Positions 8,094 through 21,230 of a stretch of 64,000 nt of DNA are shown in pieces (within the stretch, counting starts at the first letter, position 1; the number at the start of each line of letters is the position of its first letter). Location of the stretch: NCBI RefSeq assembly GCF_029873635.1, contig NC_080428.1, positions 66,123,101 to 66,187,100 on the forward strand. Direction: 5' to 3'. This DNA comes from Malania oleifera (taxonomy: Eukaryota; Streptophyta; Magnoliopsida; Santalales; Ximeniaceae). The notes under the pieces are model-generated. The model was given only the letters and a program-made list of their open reading frames with translations, ran no database searches and was not told the origin of the DNA. The position numbers were made by a program, and so were the translations under genes.

Positions 8094-10196
8094 TGAAATT
8101 AGGAATTGCTTCCCAAGAGGGGGGGTGAATTGGATTCTAAAAATTTCTTTTGATTCCTTTTAAAATACCTTAAACTTCTTTTATTTCTTTTAACCAATTC
8201 TTGACTTGTTTTTTTAATTCCTTAATCAATCAAGAACTTAGTTCTTTTATCCAATCAATTAAACACAATCTTCAAACCAAACAATCAATTTATTTGCCAA
8301 GTACAAGTTAAACAACAAACAACCAAACCAAGTTATAAAGTATTCAGCACTTTAGTAATATAAGATCTTGAGATAGTTTGTTTGTTTATATAAGCCTTGT
8401 GATTATGAATTATAATTTATGCTTACTGAAGTAAAGCCCTATATAAATAAATCCAATCACTCTTTCCAAATATTTAGAATTCAAATAAACTCTTGGTAAA
8501 TTTATCTTTGGGGTGTTAACCAAGTAACGTACTCCCGTATGGTTTCCGCAAGATATGGTGTAACCAACGTACTCCCTTTCGGTTTCCGCAACCCAAATCA
8601 AAATTGGATTTTAAGTTTACTTGATTTCCAAATATGCATAGTATGTATAATTTAGATATTTAAATCATCCACGCAGTTGTATATGAACTGAAAATAAAGA
8701 ATAGGGAAAGAGAGAGTGAGACGGAGATTTTTACGAGGTTCGGCTTATACTCAGCCTACGTCCTCACCTTTGGCAAACCACCAAAGAATTCACTAAACCT
8801 GTTCTGTTGACGGGGGGAACAGAACCGATTACAACATTCCTTGGTTAAGGCTAGAGTCTGCCTTCTCCAAACGATATTCCCTCATTCGGTCACTCCTTAC
8901 ATAAGCTAGAGTCCGCCTTTCTAAACAATATCCCCTTGCTTAGCCAACGATCCAAACACCTTGGAATGTCAATGAACTACAAGAAACACAAGATAAAATT
9001 TGCGTACAAGTATACTCTCTCAAAGAGCAAGTTAGTACAATTTCAGTACTATATACTTCAATGTAAAATATCAATAGGAAATAGAATGAAGCTCAAGTGT
9101 AGAATTCACCAATATCCTTCTTAGAAGAGGATTAGCAGTAGGAATTCAAAGGAAGAAGGATCAGCACTTCAGAATTCTCAGCAAAAGAATTTTTCAATGA
9201 GTGAGCAAGAGAACTTAGGAAGAACAAAAGTACTTTTAGCTTCTCAAAACAGATTTTTCAATTCTTTGCAATTTATTTTTGTTTTGCAAAATCATGTATT
9301 TATAGGCTTTCAAACTTAAAAAAGTTTCCTTAAAGAATTTCCCTATTTATTAGAATATTTAAGGTTCAAACGGCTATAATTTAAAACATTAGAATTTTAA
9401 AAATTTGCCCGTTGAACAGTTTTTAAATGTTTGACAACAGTGACCCTGTTTCCGTGTTTTAGCCATAACTTTTTTTGTATAACTCCAAATTAGGTGTTCT
9501 TGGTGTCAAAAGAAAGATAAGAGAAAATACTACAACTTTAATGTTTACCACTCTTTAAAATATTGAGTTTTTGATATAGAAAAATTTACCTCAATGCAGC
9601 TGTATAAAAACTGACAGCATTTGAGAAAAACTCTTTTTAGTGCTCTTTATTCCAAAAATGATTCTAACATTTTTAAAATAATTTTTGACCTTATAAAAAT
9701 ATTATTTAGGTATTTTAAAAAGTATCTAGGTCTAGGAAATTAATCTAAGAGCTTCAAAATATTTCAAATGATATTTTAAACATTAAAGCACTTACATGAG
9801 ACTTCTAAAATATTAACATTCTAAGTTCTTGAGTCTTCATGCTTTGTCCTTGGATTGAATCCATCTTTTCTTCAAGCTTCTATATTCTTTAAGCTTTCTT
9901 ACTTTGCCATTATTTGGATCTTTTGACTTTAATATGCCTTGGATTTCAACAACATATTCATGTCTTCATGTTCTTCAACAAGTAATTCATGTCTTGGCTC
10001 ATTTGAGCTTCATTTGATCTTTGTGAGCACTTTGACCTTGCTTCCATCATATTTGATCCTTGTGGGTACTCTGACCTTACTTTCACATATATGAACCCTG
10101 AAATATCATTACTCACACAAATACATTAAATTTCACTTGTTTGTTAGCATCGAAACAAGATAATAAGATTTTAAGCCTTGTAAGGCCAACAGTTAC
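8089..10196 (-). mobile_element. Solo LTR H (Copia-like, about 2.1 kb)
   Basis: LTR 8094-10191 starts TGAAATTAGGAATTGCTTCC and ends TTGTAAGGCCAACA, flanked by perfect TSD GTTAC (8089-8093, 10192-10196). No internal gag, pol, PBS or second LTR, so it is a solo LTR left by LTR-LTR recombination. The block CCCAAGAGGGGGGGTGAATT near its start resembles the F family, and both end in CCAACA or TCAACA, so a Copia-like long-LTR group is likely. Orientation is inferred from that likeness. Confidence 0.85.
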
Positions 10197-10280
10197 CCTT
10201 ACTGATACTAAGGGTTTACAAAAAAACATGCCACCCAAAAATAATACTCACTCTCAAAAGGGTAGTACAACAACCCCACT
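10192..10280 (-). repeat. Element C 3' LTR, piece 2
   Basis: Matches 21396-21483 of the intact LTR, including CTGATACTAAGGGTTTAC and ATGCCACCCAAAAATAAT. Cut at 10280 by LTR D. Confidence 0.88.
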
Positions 10281-12135
10281 TGTAATGACCTCAAATTTCC
10301 TTAATATGAAATGTAGCATAATAAATAAAATGGTCAACTCGAACCCGTGGGTAACGGGGACACCTGTCAATTACAGCGGAAACCTAAGCAGCAACAAGTA
10401 TAAAATCTCAAACATTCATCCATAAAGCATAATACCAGAGTTTACTACAACATCATAAAGCTATATTTTATATATATTCTCATAAGCATCAAAATAACTT
10501 TAGGATCAAATACAAAATAATTCTGACCTTAGTACAAAATCTCACCCTCCTATCGGGGTAATACCACTGACTCCATGGCGGCTACGACCCGCCGGTCACT
10601 CAGGGTCTATTGAAAAATATATTTAGTTTGGGGGTGATACACTTCTCAATAAGGGCAAATAAACTAAATACAGTTGTGTGACAATATGAACATTTAATAC
10701 AATTATACATATACCGTACATTTCTTATATTAGTAAACTTTCATCATAACATACTAAATTCTCATGTACTTTCATATTCATTAATAAATCATAACGTACA
10801 TAAAACATCTATTATAACTGATAATACTGAAAACATACCCAGGATGAATAGCTAACTAATGTCATGTATTACCCCCTATGATGGGTTGTGCAGCCCGAAG
10901 GAGGGACCTGACAAAGGCTGGACGACCATTGCCGAGTCAAATATGTCTGTAAGTACAATGAGCCCGCCACACCTTGGTCTGGACTGTCAGGTGGACGTCC
11001 ACACTCTACTGAAAGCCACATCGACTATTCATCTCCCATTCCCTCGTGGGATGATTAGCACTAATCTAAACATAGATATCTGATCTACATATAGCTACGG
11101 TACCGAGCTCCCGAAACTGAACTAAACTAACATCCGGGTTCTGATAACATATAATACATGATATAATAGTGGCCTTGTGCCGATCATTTTCATAAATACG
11201 GTCTCGCACCGAAATCATTTAAGGTATATACATTCTGAAAATAAATCAATTATCATATATATTCGTTGAAATCATCGTAATATAACACATCTTTTCATAA
11301 TACCTGAAAACATGGTTTGCTTATAAAATCTTTCATATCATAATACATTTCACGTAAAATAATATTCATGCCACACATGTGCTGTTAAAAGTCATACTTC
11401 ATATTCTAAAATCGTGATATTTTGGCATCTCATACATACATATACATTTTAATCATCATAATAGTATTTTCCCAATCGTACATTTCATTCGTAATAAACA
11501 AATATAACATATGCTTTCTATGAAAATAGATTTACTTATAATTAATAATAATTTGCATGGAAAATAATTGTTTTAGTTTATTCCCTTACGTGGCTATTGA
11601 GAAAGCCCTTAAAAACTCTGGTCTCACACCCGTAGGATTTCCTAATCAATATTCTGAAATTGAAAACTCACAGTACTAAACTTTAGTATTTCTATGTGTA
11701 CACATTTCCTACAACTACCGTAAATTCAAATTTGGCTTAAAAAGCTTTACCTCAACTTAGGGATGATTTCCAACTTGCTTTAACCAATGATCCGCTCCGG
11801 CAGATTTGGAGAAAACTTCCCTAGGAGTGTCGTGGCGACTTTTGATTGTCGATCCGGCGTGAATCTGACCCAAAATCGATGAGAGAGAGAGAGGGCCGAA
11901 GGGGAGAGAGAGAGAGGGAAAAGTTTTCTTAACAATGAAGTTAAAAATTTGAATTTTTCTATTTATAGAAATAGATTCGTTGACGAGCCACGTCATTCGT
12001 CGACGAAATTCAGTCCTCGTCAATGAAATTCAGTCTTTGTCGATGAAGTTGGCTTCCTCCTTCTGTTATTGTTTTCATTCCCCTTCCTCTTTATCATTTA
12101 AATTCCATTTTTATTCGGGTTGTCACATCCCCACT
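10274..12135 (-). mobile_element. Solo LTR D
   Basis: TGTAATGACC at 10281 to GGTTGTCACA at 12127, inserted in the element C LTR. CCCCACT occurs on both sides (10274-10280 and 12129-12135) and once in the uninterrupted LTR C copy at 21477, so it marks the duplicated target; the exact TSD length (5 to 7) is ambiguous by one or two bases. No internal domain. A TATA box (minus strand TTCTATAAAT at 11961-11970) lies beside TCGTCGACGA-like repeats at 11975-12050. Confidence 0.8.
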
Positions 12136-12455
12136 ACCTGCGAGCTTGCTCCGCTCGCCTAACTGGTTCACCTGAAAAACAATTCAACATTGGGATGAGC
12201 CAACGCTCAGTAAGATGAAACATACTATTACTAGTGTGTGGCTACTGAGTCATATTTCTATATAAATAATCTGATTTAAAAATAATATCATGGATAACTG
12301 AAATTGTAAATGCTGGTATAAATAACATATATTAGACTATATAAATTTACTTTTCATAATACTACTACTATTTCTGAAAAATCTACTTATACTTATAATA
12401 TCTGAGAAAATTTACCTAGATGACTGTATGTCATGATTTAACTCTTCATGACAGG
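12128..12455 (-). repeat. Element C 3' LTR, piece 3, truncated
   Basis: Follows the intact LTR from CCCCACTACCTGCGAGC up to ATTTAACTCTTCATGACAGG, then leaves it abruptly at 12456 where the intact copy continues TTGTGCGGCC. The remaining 1.4 kb of this LTR is absent. Confidence 0.85.
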
Positions 12456-12854
12456 GTGAATCCCTTAATGGTTGCCTCTAATCTTGATTGAGAATGATGA
12501 CTTTTAATAAGCACACAATAAATATGGAATTTCAATGAACATTGCTTATACCTAGAGTGATGACCAGGTCTTGACTAATGAGATTAGGGTAAAAAGCGAG
12601 GTCCCTAAAGCTCAATTCTATGCAATGGACAAAAGTATGCTTAAACTCGTGATTTTTTGGGTTAAGCATTTTGAATTAAATACCAGGCATACATGCCATG
12701 TCCATATGGGAGTGGATAAATATTCTTAGTATAACAAGATAGGTATACTAAGATTTTCATTATAAGCAACAACACCTTCCCAAACCTACAGTCATCACAA
12801 CCCCCTTAACCTAAGCCTAGGAACTAAGGAAACATTTAATTAAGTAATATTAAT

Positions 12855-14105
12855 TTAAATCCAATTTTCCTTATGACCTATAGGGTTTGCTTTCATGATA
12901 AGCCATATCATTTTCTTATCCAAGCCACGGGCTTCTCCAGATGAACAATTTAGTTTAGTGTGCCCCTTTCTTTTGTAGTGTAAGCAAGTCATGTATGTGC
13001 GTGATAGAGTATGCTTTCTGACTTTATGTTTGCACGAAGAAGCATGATTATGGGATTTATAATATGAACCCTTTTTGAAAAATTTATTTCTTTTGAATCT
13101 TAAGGGTTTATTATGATTATTCTTTCCATATTTTACTTTGGAAGCAACTTTAGAATAATCATGTATTTCTTTCTTTAAGCATATGATTTTCAAGATCTTC
13201 TTAACCTTTTTCTTTTCAATGATGGCATGATACTCTTTTAACTTTTCTAATTGCTTTGCCAACCTATTACTCTCATTTTTCAAAAAGGTTTTCTTTTTAG
13301 ACATCCCAACTAGAATCTTACGCATTTTAAATGATTCATTTTCTAGTGCTATATGTGAGGGCATGCTTTCATTGTAAGATTCAATACATGATTCATCACA
13401 AAGTTTATCACTATAACATTCAAATGAATCAATGCAAGCATTATTATCATCAAAACCAATAGATGATTTATCATACAATATATCACAGGATTTGGCACAA
13501 GAGTCATCACAATATGCATCACATGGATTATTACATGAGCTAATAGCATAATTATCACTAGGGCAATCGGATGATTCATTGCATGATATATTCTAGTATT
13601 CAACATAAGAATCATCAAGTGCATCAATAACATAACTATCACAATATTCAATAGATGATTCAGCATTAGATACATCATAGCATTCAGCAATAGAATTATC
13701 TACGAAGGCTAAGATAGGAACATATACCTTATCGGCTGTTAATGCAATTGCCCTATTATTTACCACTTCCTGAGTGGTGGTCTCATTCTCCTGGGACTCT
13801 CCATATTTCCTTTTGAGTTCATCCCAGATATCCTGTGCACTACTACATGCCACAATCTCAACAAAAATACTAGTCTCTAAAGCACAGTACAATACATCCA
13901 GGGCATTAGAATTAATCATATTAAAATCATTTTCATTTATTTGTGCACATCTTCCTTTAGCAGTCACAAGCCAGACCCTCCAGTCCATAGATTTCAAAAA
14001 TATGGTCATTCTAATTTTCCAGGTGGTGTAATCGACACCACAAAATAATGGAGGACTGGAAAGTGACTCTCCCTCACCGAATGGGGATACACCAATGTGA
14101 GCCAT
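12855..14105 (-). pseudogene. Element F gag, one premature stop
   Basis: Starts MAHIGVSPFGEGESLSSPPL and continues with FCGVDYTTWKIRMTIFLKSM and IWDELKRKYGES, typical of Copia gag. A single in-frame TAG near 13594 interrupts an otherwise continuous frame of about 415 codons; the two halves are in the same frame. The centre is rich in Asp, Ser, Cys and Tyr, followed by a Lys/Glu coiled-coil-like stretch. The zinc knuckle reads CLHYKRKGHTKLNC, so the second Cys of CX2CX4HX4C is Tyr. The tail ANPIGHKENWI resembles the region just before Copia protease, then a stop. Confidence 0.8.
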
Positions 14106-14144
14106 CTCGATCTTTTAGCAAAAATGTTTAAGTCAATGCTACGA

Positions 14145-14157
14145 GACTCTGATACCA
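14145..14157 (-). other. Primer-binding site of element F
   Basis: Minus strand TGGTATCAGAGTC, complementary to initiator tRNA-Met, two bases from the LTR end at 14160. Confidence 0.85.
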
Positions 14158-14159
14158 AT

Positions 14160-16618
14160 TGTTGGGAATGGTGTATTCCCAAGAGGCCGGGGGGGGTGAA
14201 TTGGAAATTTTAATTTTTCTCCTAGGTTAAGTTAGAAGTCAATATGTTTTGATAACCTAGGGTCCTTCTACACGGTTCCAAATGTGCTGATAAATAAAAT
14301 ACGTGGAATTTAAATCATGCACATCATTCATACAATAACATATACGTGCAGTAAATATAAAGTACTGAAATGTAAATAGACACACGATATGTTATCAGAG
14401 TTTGGCCAACTGTGCCTACGTCCCTGCCTCTAGCTCGCAAGTCAGAGGATTCCACTAATAGTTCACTTAAGGGTGGAGCGTCACCGTTTACAACCAGGTC
14501 AAATTAACACAGGGCTGACCTCAACCTTAACCAGGTTAATTTGCCTGGCTGACCTCAACCTACACGCCTTAATAGGACGATGCACCTAACTTTCCTAACC
14601 GGGTCTAAGCCAATCCAGGACTATTTCAGGGCTAGTCTCCCTCTTCAGGCCCGTGCCTGGAAATACAACAGTATTTGAAATACAATCAAATGGTACAATG
14701 AATAAGCTTTCGTGTAAAGCAGATATGTACCCAAATGCGCACGATAACATACACCACAATATGAAATAATATGTAAGCTCAGTGTGGTCCAATATTTCAA
14801 CTCTCATATATATATATATATATATTTACTATCAGTGTAATGAGTGCGTGAGAGTAACAATCAAGCAATCTTTGTTTCACAAGATATTCAGGAAAGATGT
14901 TCACACAAAGATGCTAGCCAAACAATATATATATGTATATTTCAATGAGCGGGTTTTCTCAATCGTATGATGCTCTATTAATGTATATGTTTGGTTTGTA
15001 AAAAGATATTCAATCTTTGTATTCAGCAAATAATATGTAGGTCAATGAATATTGCAACAAAGATCAATATCACATAAACAAATATCTATTCAAAGTTATA
15101 TCAAGATAAATCCCACAAGATATTTGGAAATGTTTGAAGAGATTTTGCAATCCAAAAACAAATTCAAACTTCACAAGAGATTGCAATGAATGTGCAATAC
15201 TTGGAAGTTTAATATAAGTCTTCTTAGGAGAGACTTATTAACAAAGTCCCTTAAGAATACTCGGGTTGGCTCTCAATTAAAATCATCACAAACAATTAAC
15301 ACACTTGGAAGAGCAACCATAGAAAGCAACAACACTTAAATCACACTTACAAAATATGTTTGAGTGAAAGCTCTGGTAAGAATAAGTGTTGGAGGCTCAA
15401 TAAATGAGTATTATAAACTTTGGGATTTTCAGAGAATTTTCCCTACTCAAAGTGGCTAATGTCTATTTAATTTTCTCAAATGAACTTATATATATAGACA
15501 TGAGAGAAAATATGACCGTTGGGGACCTATTGGGTATTATTAGAAAAGTTTAATGATGTTTAAAGCATTTTAACCCTATTTAAAAAATATTAACTGCGGT
15601 AAAAAATCAGGGCAATTCGAGAGGTCCGGTCGACCAGAACAAGTTCAGTCGACCAAGTCTCATATGGTTTGGTCGACCAGGGAACTTTTGAACTGAAGGC
15701 TCGGTCGACCAGGAGAGGGCAATTCCTCAATTTTTCGAGGTTCAGTTGACTAGGGCATTTTGAACTGCCTGGTTTGGTCGACCAGACCGCTGGGAATTCT
15801 CCCGAGGACCCTCCGGTCGACCAAGTAGTTGGAGTACAACAAGGGTTGGTCGACCAGATGGTTAAACTTTTGACCCCAGGGGGTTTCGGTCGACCAGGGC
15901 CTTTTGAACTACCTGGTTCGGTCGACCAGGTGGTCAAATGTTGACCAAGAAGGGTTTCGGTTGACCAGGTATCTATGAACAACGTGGTTCGGTCGACCAA
16001 ATGGTCAAACTTTGACCTAGGGAGGTTTCGGTCGACCAGGGCCTTTTGAACTACCTTGGCTGGTCGACCAGATGGTCAAACTTTTGACCTAGGGAGGTTT
16101 CGGTCGACCAGGCCAAAATGAACTGGCTTGGCTGGTCGACTGAAAGTGCACCATGTGTGCATTTTGGTCCCGTATCGAAACAAACAAGCCCTATTCAAGT
16201 GCCTAACAAATATATGTGTAAATGTGTGTGTCCTAAGGTCACTTGGGGTCCAATTTGAAGACACCAAAAAAGTCCGGTGTCGGTCGACCGAAGGGAAAAC
16301 CCTAAGGTCTTTCTAAGGTCATTTTTCATTCACGGTTTGTTTGAGCTTACATATTATCATGCATGTGATGTGTGTGAGCTTATTACAAACCAGAGCCCTA
16401 GTTACTATTACAGACCTTTCCTACTTAAATATTACAAACTTGAATATAAATTACAACAAATAAATTATATCTAGGGTCTTTAGGGTCTTCATTTTCCTCC
16501 GGGTCTCCGAGTGCCATCATAGGATACTACCAAGATAAACCTGCACATCAACTTGGCAGTCATTAAATACCTGAGTATTTGTCATAATCAAAACAGGGTA
16601 TGACCCATAGGGTCAACA
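14160..16618 (-). repeat. 5' LTR of element F (about 2.46 kb)
   Basis: TGTTGGGAATGGTGTATTCC at 14160 to CATAGGGTCAACA at 16618. Two more copies of this LTR occur at 43834 and 59688. Between 15610 and 16290 it carries many GGTCGACCAG palindromes, lying upstream (in element sense) of a TATA-like CTATATATATAAG at about 15486-15498. Right flank is GTTCT; the left TSD was lost with the 3' LTR. Confidence 0.88.
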
Positions 16619-19600
16619 GTTCTTTTCTATCTAGGATCCGCACTGGAGCTTCTTCGTATGCTAGATCACCACGGAGTTCCAATTCTGCATAGCTGATGAT
16701 ATGGGAAAGATCTTGGACGAATTTCCTTAACATAGAGACATGAAACACGTCGTGAATTCTAAATAAAGATGGTGGTAGAGCTAGCCGATAGGCCACTGAT
16801 CCAATTCTCTCAAGTACCTCAAATGGGCTAATAAACTTAGAGCTCAACTTACCCTTCTTCCCAAACCTTATGATCCCCTTCAATGGTGCTATTCTCAGAA
16901 ATACATGATCACCCACTTCAAATTCCAGTTCCCGGCGGTAAGTATTCACATAGCTCTTCTGCCGACTCTGTCCTGCACTAATTATATATCAAATAAGTTG
17001 GGCTTTATTATATGCCTGTTGTACTATTTTTGGCCCCAAAACTCACCTCTCACCGACTTCATCCCAGAAAATAGGATATCGACATCTTCTACAATATAAC
17101 GCCTCATATGATGCCATGCCGATGCTAGCCTAATAACTGTTATTATAAACAAATTTAACTAGCTGCAAAAATTGAGTCTAGCTACCCCAAAAATCCAGTA
17201 CACACGCTTGCAACATATCCTTAAGTATCTGAATCGTTCTCTCTGTCTGGTCGTCTGCCTGAGGATGGAAAGTGGTGCTGAATGCTAGTTGAGTCCCCAA
17301 TGCCTCATGTAAGCTCCTCCATAACTGCGATGTAAAACGTGGATTACGGTCCGAGACTATGGATACCGGAACTCCATGGGGTCGAACAATCTCTTGTATG
17401 TAAATCTCTGCTAACCTGTTCATAGGGTAGCTAACATTAATAGGTAAAAAATGAGTTGTCTTTGTCAGTTTATCAACAATTACCCAGATGGCATTCTGAC
17501 CATGTGGCGCTGGCGATAGCCCAGTTACAAAATCCATGGACACGTGGTCCCACTTCCACTTAGGAATGAAAAGTGGCTATAACTGTCCTGCCGGCTTCTA
17601 GTGCTCAGCTTTAACCTGTTGGCACGTCAAACACTGCTGCATAAATTCTGCTATTTCCTTCTTCATGCCACTCCACCGGAAATACTCCCGTAGATCCTTA
17701 TACATTTTTGTACTGTCAGCATGAACAATGTATAGAGATCTATGTGCCTCTTCTCGAATCATTCTCTTAATGCTATCATCCATAAGCACGCACAATCTGG
17801 TGCGAAATCTGAGAGCCCCATCATCTGAAATGCTGAATTCCTCTCCCTGACCATCCTGAACTTTGGCTAGCACCTCCATTAATTCGGGATCATTTCTCTG
17901 AGCAACTTTAATTCTTTCATATAATGCAGGCTGTACAACCAGAATGGCAATAAACGCTTGAGGATCATCTTCAACTAATACCACACCAAGCCTTTCCAAG
18001 TCCATCTGAATTGGATGTTAAACTACTGCTGCTAGTTGTGCTGTATCCTTTGATTTACGGTTCAAAGTATCAGCCACCACATTCGCTTTACCTAAGTGGT
18101 AACTGATGGTACAGTCGTAATCCTTGATGAGTTCTAACCACCTTCTTTGGCGCATATTCAACTCTTTCTATGTAAAGAAATACTTTAGGCTCTTGTGATA
18201 AGAAAATATCTCATACCTCTCACCATATAGGTAATGTCTCCAGATCTTCCATGCATGTACAACCACAACCAATTCTAGATCGTGAGTAGAGTAGTTCTTT
18301 TCATATTCTTTAACTGTATGGATGCATACGTTACCATCCTACCATGCTGTATCAGTACACAACCGAGCCCTTTCAAAAATGTGTCACTGTAGATAACATA
18401 ACCATCACCTCCAGATGGAATCGTCAGGACTCGTGCAGTGACAAGCCGATGTTTTAATTCTTGGAAACTCTGCTCACATTCTTCATCCCACACAAATCTA
18501 GCATTTTTCCTGATCAAACGTGTGAGAGGTCCTGATAAAACTGAAAACCCCTTAATGAATCGATGGTAATAACCTGCCAGCCCCAAGAAACTCCTAACTT
18601 CCTGCACATTCCTCGGCCTGACCCAATTCACCGCCGCATCAATCTTGCTAGGATCTATTGAAATACCATCTCCTGAGATCACATGGCCCAAAAATGCAAC
18701 CTTCTCAAGCCAGAACTCACACTTACTAAATTTGGTGTAAAACTTTTCCTTTCTAAGTGTTTGTAGTACCTGCCTCAAATGCACCTCATGATCCTCGAGA
18801 TTCTTCGAGTACACCGGTATATCATCAATAAAAACCACTACAAATTGATCTAGATACTAGTGAAAAACTCTATTCATCAAATCCATGAACACAGCTGGGG
18901 CATTCATCAGACCAAAAGGCATAATAAGAAATTCATAGTGCCCGTACCTAATTTTGAAGACTGTCTTTGCTATGTCCTCTGCCTTTACTCTCACCTGATG
19001 ATATCCTGATATGAGGTCGATCTTAGAATACACCTGTGTACCCTAGAGTTGATCAAACAGATCGTCGATACGGGGTAGAGGATATTTATTCTTGATAGTA
19101 ACCTTATCGATTTCTCTATAATCAATACACATCCTCAAAGACCCATTTTTCTTCTTTACAAACAACATTGGAGCTCCCCATGGTGATACACTGGGTTGTA
19201 TAAACCCCTTGCTCAGTAAGTCCTGCAACTGCTCCTTTAATTCTCCCAATTCAGCTGGATCCATGTGGTAGGGAACCTTATAGATCGACGTTGTTCCTGG
19301 AGGAAAATCCACCTTGCGTTCGGGAGGCAATCTTGGTAGTTCCTTTGGAAAAACATCTGGAAATTCCCGCACGACTGGGGTACTGTCGAGCTTCGATTAA
19401 TTTTCTAACGCTTCCTTTATAAAAGCAATGAATCCCTGACTTCGTTTCTGGAGTAATCTGCTTGCCTGTATAGCTAACACCAGCTGCGGTGGAGTACGTA
19501 CCTGTGAACCAACAAATCTAAATTCCTGTTCACCAGGGGGTCTGAAGATTACTTCTTTCTGACAACAGTCAATGCTGGCGTGATTAGCAGCCAACCAGTC

Positions 19601-19800
19601 CATACCCAGTATTACATCAAACCCACACATATCCATTACAGTCAAATTAGCTGGTAACACTCTCCTCTGAATTTCCATTGGATGACTTCTAAGTACCCTT
19701 GGACATCTCATCACTGACCTAGATGGTGTAGCTAATGTAAGATGTGGAGACAAAGGAATGAGTGGCACCTGAGTCAAATAGAACAATAACCGAATATGAT
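16619..19800 (-). pseudogene. Element C pol: protease, RT, RNase H, integrase
   Basis: Minus-strand pieces in Gypsy order. Protease: FDSGATHSF near 19770 in one frame, then [20 protein letters not shown] near 19600. [19 protein letters not shown] to [16 protein letters not shown] (19372-19043) and the catalytic [11 protein letters not shown] near 18830. RNase [18 protein letters not shown] near 18400. Integrase: HHCC zinc finger (EEAHRSLYIVH and CLTCQQVKAEH, 17760-17600), then the DDE core with MDFVTGL, SIVSDRNPRF and DQTERTIQIL (17543-17178), then a C-terminal domain FEVLERIGSVAYRLALPP (about 16810), cut by F at 16619. Several frames are joined by stops and frameshifts, so it is inactive. 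Confidence 0.9.
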
Positions 19801-19999
19801 AAAATAGTAAAAGTACCTGTCACCACATTTGTGGCAGCCTTCGCATCACCCGGCGTCAGAGCGCAAACTCGCGCTGGGGCTACATTCCTCTACTGGCCTC
19901 CATGAGGCGCCTGATATCCTCCCTAAGCTGCTTGATGTCCTCCCTGATAGGGCCTGGGAGCTGGAACCTGGTCTTGCGGCCCTAGGCATGCACGTGCCA

Positions 20000-20963
20000 T
20001 ATGGCTAGGTCTCCCACAACGATAACATACACCTCTCCCTACCAGACACTCCCCCAAATGACGTCTCCCGCATGTCTGGCACACTGGAAAGGTTTGTACA
20101 CCTTGGTACTCCCAAGGTCCTACAGTTTGCCTCTGATATCCTCTATCACAGCCTCCTTTCCATGGACCTCTACTGGAGCCAGCCTGGTAACCCTGAGGCG
20201 TTGGCCTTTTCGTCTAACTCTGTGCTATTAAACCCCTCTGAATACCACTCTCAATAATCGCAGCTCTGTCTACAACCTCCGTAAATGTTTGATCTCTGAA
20301 GCCAATCACCTGTACAAACAAGTTCTGCTTTAATCCCTCTTCAAACTTCCTAGCCTTTTTCTCTTCATTAAGTGCTAGATGTGGAGCAAAACGTGACAAT
20401 TCGATAAACCGAACTGCTTACTGGGATACAGTCATCTGCCCATATACTAGATGCAGAAACTCTGCTGCCTTCGTGCTTTGAATGACAGAAGGAAAATATC
20501 ACTCGAAGAACAGCTCCTTGAATCGATCCCAAGTCACTGGCACTAGAACCGGCCTCTGCTCCTCTATTAGTCGCGCTGATCTCCACCAACGCTTCACTTC
20601 CCCTGTCAGTTTAAACGCTGCAAATACCACCTTCTGTTTATCTATACATGGAAGCACAACCAGCGTCTCTTTGATATCCTGGACCCAATTCTCAGCTATA
20701 ATCGGATCATCTCCTCTAGCAAAAGATGGGGGTTTCATCATCGTAAACTACTAGATTGAACAGCCACGCTCCCCAAAGCTCTTAGCCATCTCAGCCATCA
20801 CCTGCTGAGTGACGCTGCGCAGAACGACATCATTATCGGCACCTCCCATACTGGAAGGTCCTGCTCCATCCCTCCCACTGTTCGTCCTGATACTTCCTGG
20901 ATCCATCTTGAAAAAAACAAGAACACACTTAAGAAAATTATCTTCTGCACAGACCCTATCCAT
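20000..20963 (-). pseudogene. Element C gag
   Basis: Start near 20905 (MDPGSIRTNSGRDGAGPSS) or 20963. Then KPPSFARGDDPIIAENWVQD and FKLTGEVKRWWRSARLIEEQ (retrotransposon gag domain), RFAPHLALNEEKKARKFEEG and ATT-type spacer. Two zinc knuckles lie at about 20100-20000: CQTCGRRHLGEC and CYRCGRPSHMARAC. The particle protein is broken by stops near 20750 and 20498. Confidence 0.88.
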
Positions 20964-21216
20964 TTCATTATACTCGAATCCTATATTTATAATTAACTAC
21001 TTTCCCCAATCTTAACTCAAAATCTAGTTTTGCAACCTAGACACACGACTCGACAATAGTTTACTATGATTTTCCTGAAATCGTCGCCCCAAGAAAAACA
21101 CAGAAACCACCACGGAAAATCCTGTACCTAGACCACAGAACAAACCTCAAATCATTTCCTATACTCTGGTATTGCTTCCACTGCATTCTAAAGTCTACAG
21201 AACCTAGCAACCTAGG

Positions 21217-21229
21217 CTCTAATACCAAA
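21217..21229 (-). other. Primer-binding site of element C
   Basis: Minus strand TTGGTATTAGAGCC, an initiator tRNA-Met site with one C to T change, beside the LTR end at 21231. Confidence 0.8.
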
Positions 21230-21230
21230 T

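Larger units (their letters stand above)
12456..16618 (-). mobile_element. Element F: long-LTR Copia-like element with gag only
   Basis: On the minus strand: LTR 16618-14160, primer-binding site, gag 14105-12855, then about 400 bp of non-coding DNA up to the scar at 12456. It sits in the integrase C-terminus of element C. No protease, RT or integrase is present, which fits a non-autonomous gag-carrying (TR-GAG-like) element. The 3' LTR was lost in the same deletion that cut LTR C, so loss of pol by deletion cannot be excluded, although the bases after the gag stop look non-coding. Confidence 0.75.

Noticed and set aside
13349..13690. 113-residue Met/Ile/Leu-rich minus-strand ORF resembling a membrane protein
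   Set aside because: Alternate frame of the element F gag Asp/Ser/Cys-rich repeat region.
15610..16290. Regularly spaced GGTCGACCAG units considered as a CRISPR array or recombination-site cluster
   Set aside because: Spacing varies, units are short, and the same array recurs in three LTR copies beside a promoter.
20001..20754. Plus-strand ORFs of 60-90 residues
   Set aside because: Antisense to element C gag; composition follows the gag codons.
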